Shown here: one piece after another, positions 11,836-26,500 of the stretch
How the letters are laid out: every line of letters starts with the position of its first letter
Position numbering within the stretch: the first letter of the stretch is position 1
Source of the DNA: Lampris incognitus
Lineage: Eukaryota > Chordata > Actinopteri > Lampriformes > Lampridae
Length of the DNA: 64,000 nucleotides
Assembly: GCF_029633865.1 (NCBI RefSeq)
Contig: NC_079212.1
Location: 81,746,672-81,810,671 of the forward strand
Direction: 5' to 3'
Translations under genes and position numbers: made by a program
The notes under the pieces: model-generated
The model's input: only the letters and a program-made list of their open reading frames with translations
Databases searched by the model: none
Told to the model about the DNA's origin: nothing

Positions 11836-12649
11836 GGTGGGAAAAAGCGGTGGTTAGGCCTGGATTCGCTCCAGGCCGGACCACGGAAGCTTAGGAACGG
11901 AAGTGGCGAGGCGTCTCCTTCCAGACTGCCGGCCGGAGGGATGCAGTTGGCGAACGCATGCAGTACGAGGGTGGGAGTTTCAACTAAAATAGGGAGCGAT
12001 TGGCCACTAAATTGGGAGAAAAGGTTAAAATCAGAAATAAATTTCAGAGAAAAAAAAAGAGCCACAAGGACAGTTAATAATGTAGGATATCGTTAGCACA
12101 CCAACAAGCTATTTTTAAAATCAAGTGCCTTGAAGCTCAGGGATTTAGTAGAATTTAACACAGCACAAATAATGTTCAAAGCAAGAAACAATCTCGTAAT
12201 ATACAAAAGACATTCTGAGATAGAGAAGGGGAATATAATTTGAGAGGGAAATTAAACGTCCAGAAATTATGTGTTGGAACAACTTTGAAGAGCATGGCCA
12301 TTTCAATCTGTGGGGTAAGATTGTGGAACAGTTTGAGCATAATGTACAAACATTACACAGTTCAAGAAGTACAAAGCTCTGATTATCAAGAGCTATGGGA
12401 CGATGAAGAGTTGTGTTAAACTGTTAACATTTTACTCGTCTCCAAACATTCCTAATAACATTTCTTAATTTTCCTTTATATGACATCCAGTGGATATCTG
12501 CATTGATTTATCTTTTTTGTCCTATACATTTTTTCATATCTATCTATACAGCAGAGCATAACAGAAAAACACACAAACCCTATCTGTTGGCAAACATATA
12601 ACTCACTATGGTGCATACGTATATATATATATATACATATATATATGTG

Positions 12650-12734
<85 letters not shown>

Positions 12735-12767
12735 TATCCTGAGACCCAGGAAAAATAATGTTTAATT

Positions 12768-12824
<57 letters not shown>

Positions 12825-15800
12825 TAAGTGTTGAGGTGGTAAAAAACACATTGCAAAGAAAAAAATGTAGAACTTGATTTTTTTTCAAATTTTAAAACAT
12901 GTCCACTGTAGTGGACAAACGGACTTAATTGTTTAATTGTTCTCAAGCATGAAATATTTAAAGGCTGAGTATGTACATGGAAAGATCCACTGGACTCGTC
13001 CAGTAAAATACAACACCACAAACAAAACAAATAGCAAATGTAGATTTTCCATTCTTATGTAGTATTAACTTCACCATTTTCATTAGATGTTTGACTCTAG
13101 ATGGTATTTCATGAAGCATTCTGACTTTTTGGAGACACAGAGGAACATGTTGCCCTTTATGCAACTTCCAAAGGTCTTGCTTTTGCATCCGGGCATTCTG
13201 CATCTGTAAGCATTTGGAATGTTAAGCACTTGCGACAAATGCTGGACAGTCCAAGGCTGACTTTCCTAAGCTTTCGCACCGAGAATAAAGGCATCAGCCA
13301 ATCACGTTGTGCGGAATGGACGTTATGTCACAACTCCTATTGTCAATGGCGGACCAATGTTGTCAATGTTGATCGTTTATGTTTCTCATCACCCTGTATT
13401 GTACGACAAAGGAAGGACACAAAAATGATAAAGAGGGGGAACTGGAGGGGAATAGCGTGATCCTCCTACGCACTACGGACCCCTGGCGAAACTCCTCAGT
13501 GTCAGGTGAAAAGAAGCGGCTGGCGACTGCAGCCCTCCCCGGATCAGCAGAGGGAGTGGAGCAGTAACCGGGACGGTTCGGAAGAGTGGGGTAATTGGCC
13601 AAGCACAATTGGGAAGAAAGGGGGGGGGGGGCGAGACGGGACACATGACAAATAACCGACACGAAAATGTGAAATTTCGTGTCGGTTATTTGTCACGTCT
13701 CCAGTGTGTAAAGGCCTACAGACGTCACAGTAGACCTCACTAGGACTGTGTATTGACGATAACTGGCGCTGGCAGCCATGCCCAGATAGGCAATCTGGCA
13801 GTTCTGGCAGAAGGGCCGCTGGGCCGCTTTATTCTGAGAAGAGAAAAAGAGTTTTTTTTTTTTTGTATCTGAATAAATTCAACGTGAGCGGCTACAATCG
13901 CATATCACATCGGCCCACTATACAGGATGGGCCAGCCCACTTTTGTAGGAGGGGGGGGGCTCCCTGGTAAACTATGTTGAATAGTGTTGGTGTAAGGTGG
14001 CGAGCAGGAGCGGTCCCTCCCCCTCCTCAAGTGGATCGGCCCAGGTCTAGGCTTACGTGGAATCACAGTGCGGTCAAGTTGGTCAAGTTCATCTTTGGTC
14101 GAGTTCAACAATAAAAGGTTAAAAATAGAAGAAAACGGTAAAAAAAAAGAAAAGAAAAGAAAAGGAAGTGCTGAAAAAGAACGAGGAAGAAGAAAAGCCT
14201 TGTGGCTGGCGCAGCTAAATGTGCCAAGTTACCTATGTTTATTCAGCCCGTCATGTCCAAAATGACCAAACTAGCTAACGTTAGCAGCAGGAATGAGGAA
14301 GAGGAGCACAAGGAGGGAGAGACAGAGAGACAAGCTAACGAGGAGGGAGAGAGACACGAGGAAGAGACACAAGCTAACAAGGGAGAGAGTCAAGCTAACG
14401 AGGAGATACAAGAGAGACATCATGCTAATGAGGGAGAGAGGCACGCCAACGAGAAGGGTGAGAGACGGAACGATCTTAACTATTTCACACGGCCGAAACC
14501 ACACGAGTTGGATTTATTTTTCAAGTATCACCCAAATCAGAGCAGCAACATCAGTGTGTTTCAAACGACTAATGGCACAAAGCGGTCGTGGCTCACATGC
14601 TGCACTGACACGAATAGAAATAGGCCTACGTTGTATTGCTCAGTGTGTTTAGCTTTCGTTCGCTAAAGGTGACAAATCTGACAATCCATTCATAACCGGG
14701 ATGACAGACTGGCGACATATCCACCAGCGAATTGCAGAACATGAGAGGGGTGAACAACATAGAGTGTGTGCAGACGCATACCTCTTGGGGTCAGCAAAGG
14801 AAATATACAACACTTAATCAATGTCAATCAGGTGTCTGCCACGAGAGAACAGGTGCGCCAAAGGAGACAAGTGATGGAGCACATTGTTGAGATAGTTAAG
14901 GTAATAGGGAAGCGTGGCCTCAGTTACAGAGGAAATAAATCCGAAGCTGCCTACACTTTAGATGACAATACTGTAGACCACGGAACGTTTTTGGAACTTG
15001 TTATTTTGGTCAGCAAATTTGATTTGTCTCTGCAACAGCATATAGATAAGTGCATTGAAAATAGCCAGCAATTGCACTGAGCTGGAAGTACAGGCAGAGG
15101 CTCACTTATCACGCTCCTCTCGAAAACAACAGTGGACACTGTTATAGAGGTTATAGGCCATCTTATTCAAGAATCAGTATGCTGAGGTTAAGGACGCCGG
15201 AATGTATTCCATTCAAATCGAAACCACTCAAGATATTGCAAGCAAAGACCAGTGCTCAGTAATATTCCGTCACGTGACAGATGTGAAACACGAGGGATTG
15301 ATTGCGCTTGTTGACTGCGAGTCATCTTCTGGATATTATTTGGTTGATTTGCTTTTGCTGGACAAGATGCGCATTGATATTAGTGAGTGTGCCGGTAATT
15401 CTACGGATGGGGCCGCGAACATGCAAGGAGAGTGCTATGGACCTGTTCTTAACCTGGTACTCACTGACACCACTGCATGGTGCGGTCATAGCCAGTGCAT
15501 TGCTATTCTCTCTCTTAAATGACGTAGCCGTTTTCTTGAAAGAGTCGTATAAACGAATGAACATGTGGGAAGAAGTAAGCCAGGACGCGCGTCACAGGCG
15601 TCTGTCACCTAGTGGCGAGACCAGATGGTGGGCAAAAGACGTAGTACTGAGGACGGTGTTTGGCAAGTTTGGTGATCCAGAAAACTGTCTCTACATTGAC
15701 CTGATTGTCACACTGATGGCCTTAATGGATAAAGAGAAGGTGAAACCGACAGTACGAGCGAAGGCATGCGGGTATGTAGAGGCCTTGCTTAAATACAAGA

Positions 15801-17489
15801 CCGTCCTCACCGCTCAGCTCTTTTTGCGCATCTTTGCGCTGATGACTCCACTATCAAAGTACCTCCAAACAAGCGGTATGGGCATTCTGACAGCGCATCG
15901 CTTTATCATCAATACAGAGGAAAACTTCAAGAAACACGCGAGGGACTTTGAGGCTGGGACAGGAGCAGCGGATGTCTTTGTGAAATGGGTGAATGGAAAA
16001 CTGGAGTAGAGTGACACAGAGGCAGATGTGCAGGCTGCGCTGCCTAGTCGGAGGCAGAGGAAGGAAAAAAGGATGCCGGGTGAGTTGGCAGAGGATGAGA
16101 ACACTTCTGATACAAACAGTGATTATGAGATCAACGTCCATAACACCATCCTGGATACTGTGACTGAGAGCATCAGACGGTGTTTTGAAAAGAATGGAAA
16201 GCTATGCGCAGATTTTGCCCTTCTCGACCCCCACAACTTCCCAGAATTAAGAGAGAAAGGCCTCCCTGTATCAGGACTTAGATGAGCTGAGCAAAAAGCT
16301 GCGCAAATATGACAACAGAGCTACTACTGAGGCCTTGCAAACAGAGCTACAGAATCTGGCTACCCCCTGGGATAAGTTGAAGTTGTCAGTGTTAGATGAG
16401 TATGTGGTCAGGGTGAGCATGGAGGAAGCCAAAGATGGAAATGAGCCGACAGTCCCGCCAGATGACCATGACCCACTGGATGAATAATGGGATGTGATAA
16501 ATAAGACCTGCACATCTTGTAAGAAATGTCCCATTTGTTGTTATCAAGTACTACGTCGATATAGTCTGCTGACTGATGCATACCATCTTATTGGACTTGG
16601 TTACATATTTCTACTCACTCTGTCCGTGAGCCAAGTTGCTTGCGAGCGAAGTTTCTCAACTCTAACATGTATAAAGAACAGACTGAGGATTTTGGTATCG
16701 CAGGATCATTTAGAAGCCTTCATGCAGATGGCTACAGATAAGGACGTTCTGTTGTCGTTGGACACGGACTGCATCATCGACAAGGTAGCAGAGAAAAGTG
16801 CACTGATGCAACGACTTCTGACTACTTAAGGTAGGACATATTCTTTTTCAATTCCATCCGAGGGGTCTGTCGCCATGCCAGTATGTCTGTGTGTGTGTGT
16901 GTGAGAGAGAGAGAGACAGAGAGACAGAGAGACAGAGAGAGAGAGATGCATTTATTATGAAGGCCTGTAAGAGCGCCTGCACTGGGTGCCGACGTGCTTG
17001 ATTGCTTGCTGTGTTATTAATATAAATGAACTTTATGGATATGTCATTATTGTGGAAGCCTGTGTAGGGTGCTGTTGTTGCCGACTGAGGAGTATTCTGA
17101 ATTTGAGCGTCATTTGCATTAACAAAAATATGCGAGCATTACCTCCTATTCTTTATGCATATTCCACTCATTGCCTGTCTATTTTATTCTGAGATGATCA
17201 TTTGAACGTTTTATGATCTGCTTCAGTGTGTATATTATTTAGTTGAGAAAGCCTGTACGCACCGTGCGCTATTAGCCAGTGACGTTAACACCAATCATCG
17301 GCCTTCAAATGTATTTGTATCAAACGGCGTGAGTGACCAAAAAAATAAATAATAAAACGGACCAAATCTACACACTGTGCGTACAGGAGCCTATCCCAGT
17401 AGTCATTGGGTGGCAGGCGGGGAGACACCCTGTACCGGCTGCCAGTCCATCACAGGGCCCACACACAGACACACACACAGACACACACA

Positions 17490-17546
<57 letters not shown>

Positions 17547-20500
17547 AGACAATTCAGTACGGCCGATTCACCTGACCTACATGTCTTTGGACTGTGGGAG
17601 GAAACCGGAGCCCCCGGAGGAAACCCATGCAGACACGGGGAGAACATGCAAACTCCACACAGAGGACGACCCGTGATGACCCCCAAGGTTGTCCAGGGCT
17701 CGAATCCAGGACCTTCTAGCTGTGAGGCGACCGCGCTAACCACTGCGTCACCATGCCGCCCCTACTGAGAGTCATTTGTCTCAATTCTGCTGACCTGACA
17801 CTAGTTAGTTTTCCGTCAAGACCAGCGGAGAATGGAAATTAAAGAATATACTGATGGAAAGCGATTCACGGTTATAACTCAATATGCTGGTGTCAACCGT
17901 TTTCACAATTCACCCGACAATAATGTAGATAAAATCCCACAAGTTGCTTTTAGGAAGCATGGTTTTGAGATCTGTTGAGCAATTTCTCAGAAGAGGACAT
18001 CGCCTAATAATTTCAGATTGGGTTAGAAATACTGTTTTATCTAATCAATCAAAACAATCACTGGTACAATATTTTTCAAAAGTAAAAACATGGTCCTTTG
18101 ATAGCAGATTATCTACCCAATGTCAAAATTCTACATCCTCTTTTAGCTTAAACAGCTAGAGGTCTGATATATAGTAGAAGGCAAGTACAGAAACCAAAAG
18201 ACTGCTTACTATTTTTGACAGTGTTTCTGTGTCCAGTGGCATTCACTGAAGTGTCCGTTGATGGTGGTCATCTGGCAAGTGGTTTTCCCCTTGGCTGCCC
18301 CAGGGCACATGTCCCCGCACTCACGGTCATTCTTGATGGCCACAATGTAGCTGTCCTCCACTGAGTCCAAGATCTTGGACCAGTCCAGCATGGACAGGTA
18401 GCAGAGGTCGGAGTTCTTCTCAATCCTCACAGCTCCTTTGGTGATGTTCATCAGACTGTGGAGGCCGATTTCTCAGAGCTGGAAAATCGATATAGTGGTT
18501 TTGAGAGTCGATACAGTATCACAAAAGATAATATCACGATACTTGAGTGTATCGATATTTTCTTACACCTCTAGACCTCACTGTTAACTCTGACCTTTCG
18601 CAATTTTGTTGTTTAGCCATCAAAGCTACATGTAAATAGCTTTGATTGAGAAAGACAAAGCACAATCAATAATTTAGCACAATTAGCATGTTATAAAAAT
18701 GTTAAAAGGGATGGTTCACTTGAGAAACGTTTGCACTTTGTTTTATACGGCCATCCTTCTAATACAGGAGTGGGCCATCTTATCCAGAAAGGGCCAGTGT
18801 GGGTGAAGGTTTTTGTTTCAACCAAGCAATTGCACACTTGTGTCTCCTAATCAAGTTCCTCAGCAAAGACTCCACTGGTTGATTAGTTGGATCAGGTGTC
18901 TAACTGCTAGGTTGGAACAAAAACCTTCATCCACGCTGATCCTTTCTGCCCACCCCTGTTCTAATGAACGTGTTAACATTTGTTTCGTCATTAATTGTTT
19001 CAATAAGTTCAAAAATAAAATGTTGGGATCTATTTCCTGGAACACATCTCTGCAGGTTATCCTTCCATTTTTGCACTGATTAAAAACCTCAGAACCCTAC
19101 ATGTTAGTTTTGGCCCACCTCATCTGGGCCCTCCTCATCTGAGCTTTCACCCTCTTCTGTTTCATATGCTCTCTCTCTCTCTGGACTTTCATCCTCTGAT
19201 AAATCGATATCAGAATCTCCTCAGTGATGCTGTTTAGAATCCTCTCTGCCACCGTCATAGAGCTGTCTACTGAAAAAAAAGAGAAACAAACATAAGTATA
19301 CCGTCCTGATGTCCACTACGGAGGACATTCATAAATTACTGTTTTTCAAATGAAAATAAATAAGTTCGGCTCCGAAAACTCGCTCAGATATTCCCGAGAT
19401 ATTTACTTACTCGAAACAATCGAAATATAACTTAAAAAATGTTTTGTTTATGAATATCATGCCCACCTTTCTTTTTTTCCGTAAAACGCGCTTACCGAGA
19501 GAGAAGCCATTGTGAAGATAGTCACAGGCACCTTTGCAAAGTCACAACGCCCCCCCCCCCACACATGTGACCTCATTTTAAAGGCACAGCTGTTCTCTTT
19601 AAGAGACAGGAGGACTTAATAAATACAGAGGAATGTACAGTATGAGAGATATGAGCAAAAACGCTATGTCCACTACAGTTGACATAAATGAATCGCTGGG
19701 TCTTACATATGAATGGGCCCTGTGATGGCCTGGCGGCTTGTCCAGGGTGTCCCCCTGCCTGCTGCCCAATGACTACTGGGATAGGCTCCATCATCCCCGC
19801 AACCCTGAGTAAGGATAAGCGGTTTGGATAATGAATGAATGAATGAATATAGTTTTTTTTCTTTTCCTTTTGTAATGTAAAGTAGCTGAATTAATTAAAC
19901 TGAGAAGGGGTAGGAAAAAATAAGTATTAACTCCCTCCTGCTCCTTTTCCAACATATAACAAATAATGTGATGCATATGGAGATTTGTGTTACGGGTCGC
20001 CCACCCGGAACCGTGGCAGCCAATCACCTCATCAGGGCCGGTCTTAGTCGTCAGGGCTGGGCTTAAGTTTGCTGGTCTCCCAGCGCCCGTTGTCAGTTCG
20101 TGCCATAACCTCCTTGCAGGAGTGGTTACTCTTCCCTTACGGTGCATTTCTCTCTGAGTTTATCTCAGCCCTTGGTTTACTGTTTTCTTTGTGAACCTTC
20201 CCTGTGGAAGTATCCTGCCGTGTTCCCAGTTTGGATTTACCAGTGAGTTTTTTCTTGGACTTCCTGTTTTCTTAGTCGCTCATTGCCCTCCTGTGTTGAC
20301 CGTTGTATGAGCTAGTAATCAAGTACGCCAGTTTCGGCTAACCCCATCTCTGCCTGGCGTCGTGCGCTTGGGGTCTTCCACAAACCCTAACAGTACGAAC
20401 TGCCCATGACGACCCCAGCCGGCACAGAGAGCGTACCGACCAGTCCGGTTCAAGCAGCTCTCATCAGACAGATCCAACTGACCAACTCCCACACCCAGCA

Positions 20501-23500
20501 GCTAGAGGCGGCCTCTGTTGCGGTGAGGGATCTTCAGACTCAGGTCCAGCCCCTCCAGGCCTCTGTGGGTAACCTAACGAGCCAGCAGGCGGCGTTGGCG
20601 AGCCAACAAGTAGACATCCTGCGGCAGTTGCAGACCATCACGGTGGCTCTCACCACCCAGCCGCCGGGCCCTGGAGTCGTGGGTAACCCGCCGCCTGGGC
20701 CCGCTGCCCCAGTTAACCCTGTGGGGCTCAACCCAGTTCCCCGGGAGCCCTGCCTTTCCAGCCCACGACCATTTGATGGCGACTTTGAGACCTGTGCCAC
20801 GTTCATCATGCAGTGTGAGCTGGTCTTCCTGCACCAACCCAGCATGTTCACGTCTGATGCTGCCCGTGTCGCGTACGTGACCAACCTGCTCACAGGCGGA
20901 GCAGCTCAGTGGGCCACTGCTTCCTGGTCCATGAGGGCCAGTTTCTGCCTCACTTCTGGGGACTTTGTGGCGGAACTATGGAAGGTTTTCCACCATCCAG
21001 TCTGTGGCCAGGCCCCTGGTGCTCGGCTGAGCAGTATCCAGCAGGGCAGTGGCAGTGTCACAGACCACTCGGTGGAGTTCAGGCTGGCCGCAGCTGAGAA
21101 CGGCTGGAACGACCAGTCACTTCGGGTCACCTTCTGGAGAGGTCTCAGCGAGGCTGTCAAGGACCAGCTATCCACCCGGGAGGAGCCCATCTCCCTCGAT
21201 GACCCGATCAAACTCGCTATCTGCATCGGTGGACACCTCCGGGAGATGAGGCGCGAGCAAGCCCTGCGTGGATCCCTGTCCATTCCCCAGTCGTCCAGCA
21301 CTCCTGACAGGTCCCCTACTCCTGCTCGCCCCACTTTCCCTGTGGTCGTTTCTCCCTCTGTGCCCCAGACCACGACGGGGGAGGAACCTATGCAGCTGGG
21401 GCACACGCGCCTTAGTCCGGTCGAACGGGAGGCCCGGTTCAAGGCAGGTCAATGCCTCTACTGCGGCCAGAAGGGACATCTGATCAGCGGTTGCCCCACT
21501 CGACCAAAAGACTAGGATCACTGGGGCCCCGGGAGATCCTAGTGAGTCGCCTTTCCTTTTCCCGCCGCCCTGCCCCACAGAACCATCTGGTTAGCGTTAC
21601 CCTGGCCTGGGCTGACCAGCGGCTCACGGTGGATGCACTCCTCGACTCGGGAGCTGATGAGTGTTTCCTGGACTCGGAGTTTGCTGCCCAGGCTAACATC
21701 CCGCTAGAGACGCTGGAGAAGCCCATGGAGGCCTTCGGGCTGGACGAGCGCTGCCTGGACAGTGTCACCCAATGCACCCACCCTGTCTCTCTCACCATAG
21801 CAGGGAACCATGTGGAGAGACTTCAGTTCTTCATCATCCAGTCCCCGTTAGTCCATGTGATCCTAGGGCGCCCCTGGTTCGTGCAGCATGAGCCACACAT
21901 CGCCTGGGCCTCCGGTACCATCATGGAGTGGAGCTCCTCCTGTCATGCCCAATGTCTCCAGGCTGCTCCCGGCCCATCCCCCCGACGGGCCCCTAGTGCC
22001 CTGCCTCCCGACCTCTCCTCTGTTCCCCCTGAGTACCATGAGCTAGGTGAGATTTTCAGCAAGACCCGGGCCCAATCTCTTCATCCTCATTGGCCTTATG
22101 ACTGTGCTATCGACCTCCACTCTGGGGCACCCCTTCCAAGCAGTCATCTGTACAGTCTGACCATCCCCGAGAAGGCTGCGATGGACGAGTACATCTCCGA
22201 GTCCTTGGCAGCGGGGCTCAATCGTTCCTCATCCTCCCAGGTGGCAGCTGGATTCTTTTTCGTGAAGAAGGACGGGGGCCTCCGACCATGCATTGACTAT
22301 TGCCAACTCAATGAGATAACCATCAAGAACAAGTACCCCCCTCCCCCTCATGAGTTACACCCTTGAGCCCCTCACCCAGGCTACTGTTTTCACTAAGCTG
22401 GACCTCCGGTGTGCCTATCATCTGGTCAGGATCCGGAAGGGGGACGAGTGGAAGACAGCCTTTAAGACGCCCCGGGGTCATTATGAGTACCATGCGGTTC
22501 GGCCTCACCAACGCCCCGGCGGTATTCCAGGCTCTCATGAATGACATTCTCCGCGACATGGTTACATGACAAAAAGAATTGCCATGAAATGAGAAAAAGA
22601 AAGAATGAAAAAGGTCTACATATCTACTACTGGCGGCACGGTAGCGCAGTGGTGAGCGCAGTCGCCTCACAGCAAGAAGTTCTTGGGTTCGAGCCCCGGG
22701 GTAGTCCAACCTTGGTGGGTCATCCCGGGTTGTCCTCTGTATGGCGTTTGCATGTTCTCACCGTATTTGTGTGGGTTTCCTCCGGGGGCTCCGGTTTCCT
22801 CCCACAGTCCAAAGACATGCAAGTCAGGTGAATTGGCCGGACTAAATTGTCCCTTGGAATGAACGCGCGCATGTGTGTGTGTGTGTCTCGGCCGGCCCTG
22901 TGATGGCCTAGCGGCCTGTCCAGGGTGTCTCCCTGCCTGCCGCCCAATGACTGCTGGGATAGGCTCCAGCATCCCTGAGAGCAGGATAAGCGGTTATGAC
23001 AATGGATGGATGGATGGATATCTACTACTACTACTACTACTACAATTTTCGGCTGCTACCGTTAGGGGTCGCCACAGCGGATCATCCGTTTCCATCTCTT
23101 CCTGTCCTCTGCATCTTCCTCTGTCACACAAGGCACCTGCATGTCCTCCCTCACCACATCCATAAACCTCCACTTTGGCCTTCCTCTTCTCCTCTTCCCT
23201 GGTAGCTCCATATTCAGCATCCTTCTCCCAATATACCCAGCATCTCTCCTCCACACATGTCCAAGCCATCTCAAACTTGCCTCTCTTGCTTTGTCTCCAA
23301 ACCGTCCAACCTGGGCTGTCCCTCTAATATACTCGTTCCTAATCTTGTCCTTCTTCATCACTCCCAATGAAAATCTTATCATCTTCATCTCTGCCACCTC
23401 CAACTCCGCCTCCTGTCTTTTTGTCAGTGCCACTGTCTCCAAACCATATAATATAGCTGGTCTCACAACCATCTTGTAAACCTTCCCTTTAACTCTTGCT

Positions 23501-26500
23501 GGTACCCTTCTGTCACAAATCACTCCTGACACTCTTCTCAACCCACTCCAGCCTGCCTGCACTCTCTTCTTCACCTCTCTCCTGCACTCCTCGTTACTGT
23601 GGACAGTTGACCCCGAGTATTTAAACTCAAACGCCTTCATCACCTCCACTCCTTGTATCCCTACTATTCTGCTGTCTTCCCTCTCATTCACACATGTGTA
23701 TTCCGTCTTACTCCTACTGACTTTCATTCCTCTTCTCTCCAGTGCATACCTCCACCTCTCCAGGCTCTCCTCAACCTGCACCCTACTCTCACTACAGATC
23801 ACAATGTTATCTGCAAACATCATAGTCCACAGCGACTCCTGTCTGATCTCGTCCATCAACCTGTCCATCACCTTTGCAAACAAGAAAGGGCTCAGAGCCG
23901 ATCCCTGATGTAATCCCACCTCCACCTTGAACCCATCTGTCATTCCAACCGCACACCTCTCCACTGTCACACTTCCCTCATACATGTCCTGCACCACTCC
24001 TACATACTTCTCTGCAACTCCTGACTTTACTGTAACATTTGATAGTGTGAAAGCCTTCTCTGTGAAACACAGAATATGGAAAACACAGCTCACAGAGAAA
24101 AGATTTGTCCACTTCCCCAAAATTCCAGCCAATTATTGATGATGGTGAAAGAGTCAGTGCTGATGAGTATGACTGCCAATGACAATCTGCAGCAGGAGTT
24201 TGAGCATCGCTTTTCTGGTGTTAAGACTCACAGCACCACTTTCCAGTTATTTGCAGACCCCTTCTGCTTTGATATGGACAGTGCTCCAAGCACGTTTCAA
24301 AAGGAGCTAATAGACTTGCAGTACAACACCGAGCTCAAGGCAAAGTTTAGAAAGGCACAAGGAAAGCAGGAGATACTTGGGCAGTTTCTCAGAGAGCTTC
24401 CCAAAACATTCCAACAATTCACCCTTCGCTAAGCCCCCCCCCCCCCCCCATTGTTCCTGTTGCTAAATCCGTCAAGCTTTAACATTATTTTACAGTTAAT
24501 AAAAGTAATTATTTGCCTTGGAGCAGACAAAGCTGTGCTTGTTGATCTTTGAGGGGTTCAACTGGATTTGAGGACGTCCACATAGCTTTATCCACAGCCT
24601 ACACTTTTCAGGGTTTGATTTTGGAAAGGGAAAAAATGTCCATCTCCTTCCAACCTCTCCAGGTAACGAGTGTCACTGTTACAAGTGCCCCAGGCACAAC
24701 GTTTAACCATAACTAGCTAAAAGTCCACAAAACCAGCCCGAAAGTGAAGAAAAACTTAAACTTTTGCATCAGAGTCAACGCAGCGCCGCTATGAAAGTGT
24801 CAGACCTCTGTCGGAGCCTGTCCTATGCTGCGCTGTGACTGGCCAGTCTGCGTTTCGGGGGCGTGGCTTAGCGAAGGGTGAATTGTCTAAACAGTTCAGG
24901 CATGTCATTTGTCTTTTCCGCAGCACTTATCTGTGTAAGAAACTTCTCAACAATGAACTTTAATAAATCAAAGCATAGGTCGAGACTGACCAATGAACAT
25001 CTCCAGGCTGTCCTCAGGGTGTCCACTGCCCAGTTCCCGAAAACAAATGTGCCTCGCTTGTGTCAGCAGAAGTACCAGCTTTCTGGCAAGAGGAAGGCTA
25101 AATATGGAGGCCTAGGCCAGGCTACATATGTTACGTATCACGAATGAAGACCAGAGGCCAGTGTAGCGAAACCCGAAGGACAGACAGACACAGAGCAACG
25201 AGAAATCCCGAAGGCGGTTTTAATGCAGGAAAATAAACAACACTGCCACAGGGATGATAACAGGAGAATCTGAGGTGGGGGTTGTTGTGACGATGTGCGT
25301 GCGCGTGGCTACCAAAGTCCGAATCCGTAGAGCGAGGGGGGTGTCCGAGGAAGTCCGGGTCCGAGATCCAGGAAGTGAAGTCCGAAGGGAGGGGTCCAGG
25401 GAGAGAGACGCGGAAAACGTGATGGTCGCTGGGGACGAGGAGCGAGGGAGACGCGGGGAGCCGTGGAAGTCGCGGAGGGAGAGTATTAAGGGGAAACAAA
25501 AACAGAGAGAGGAAACACAAAAAAACAGGAACACAGGAGTTAGATACTGAGGAACAAAACAACAGCGTGGGAATAGCCGCGAGAAAAGGGTAGGTAGGGA
25601 AATCATTGGAAAAGGTTTGTCGGAGCTTTACCGCAGGGTTCAGTACGTCAAAGCACAGAGAGGTGTTCTGGGAGGCTTCTTTTTTGGGAGGCGTCTTGTA
25701 GAGGGCTGCCTGATTGCCGCAGGTGTGCCTGATATTTAATGGCAAACACCTGGTGCAGCGCAGCGCTCGTCTCCTCAGAGCGCGAACCGAGCGCTCGGAT
25801 GTTTCCGGCACGTCCGAGCTGGGGGAGCGGCTTGAACGTACCGGGGAGGCAGCTCGGGGCGGTATAGCCAAAACAACAAACTCTATATACATAGCTACCT
25901 ATTCATGTGAAAACTCTGAAAAAATGTGAAATAATAAAAAACTATTTGAAGGTTACACTGCCTTGCATTCAATCCTTTAACTACACAGTAAAATTCTAAG
26001 TGTTAATTTAACTTTCTGATTGTTAATTTAACTCTGAGGGTGTACAAGGATCCATTTGTACACTCTCTGAGTTAAATTAACACTCAGTTTTTTACTGTGT
26101 ACTTTCTGGATTATAAAAGATACTCACACGTCTGTTCCTGAACAATATTATTTTTGTGAACCTATAAGCTCTAACAACATGTTCCCAACGCCAAAATAAG
26201 TTATGTTACGCTGACTTTTTATCAATAAATGAAAAACTAAAATATAGAGCTTGTATAAGTGTCCAACCCCTTGTGCTCCGAAAGCTCCAAGTTTACACAA
26301 ATGACAAATTATTCCTAAAACAAACTCAGGTAAACACAATTGGACATAATTAGTGTGTTTAAGATGTTAAAGTAACGGTCTCATTTATGGGTATAAAAAG
26401 CACTCTGTGTGAAGTTCTTTAGCCGGCCGTGAACTCCATCAGAAAATGAAGACAAAGGAGCGTAATACTAAAGTAACAGACAAAGTGATTAAAATGCAGA

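Larger units (their letters stand above)
19988..22567 (+). mobile_element. sushi-type Ty3/gypsy, copy 1 (3' truncated)
   Basis: 5' LTR, gag and pol to the RT; broken off at about 22567, where the tail of an RTE-like LINE begins. Gag and protease resemble the sushi lineage, from which the mammalian PEG10/RTL genes derive. The related copy is at 40738. Confidence 0.88.

Noticed and set aside
11678..12065. Open frames running through (GT)n/(CA)n
   Set aside because: The frames exist because a dinucleotide repeat has no stops; poly-Thr/His or Val/Cys runs inside a SINE are not a gene.
14290..14470. CRISPR-like or regularly spaced repeats
   Set aside because: Repeats are degenerate and unequal in spacing, and the DNA is eukaryotic transposon sequence.
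25131..25892. 253-codon minus-strand open frame
   Set aside because: Ser/Pro/Leu-rich composition, no recognisable motif, and it coincides with an LTR-like block.
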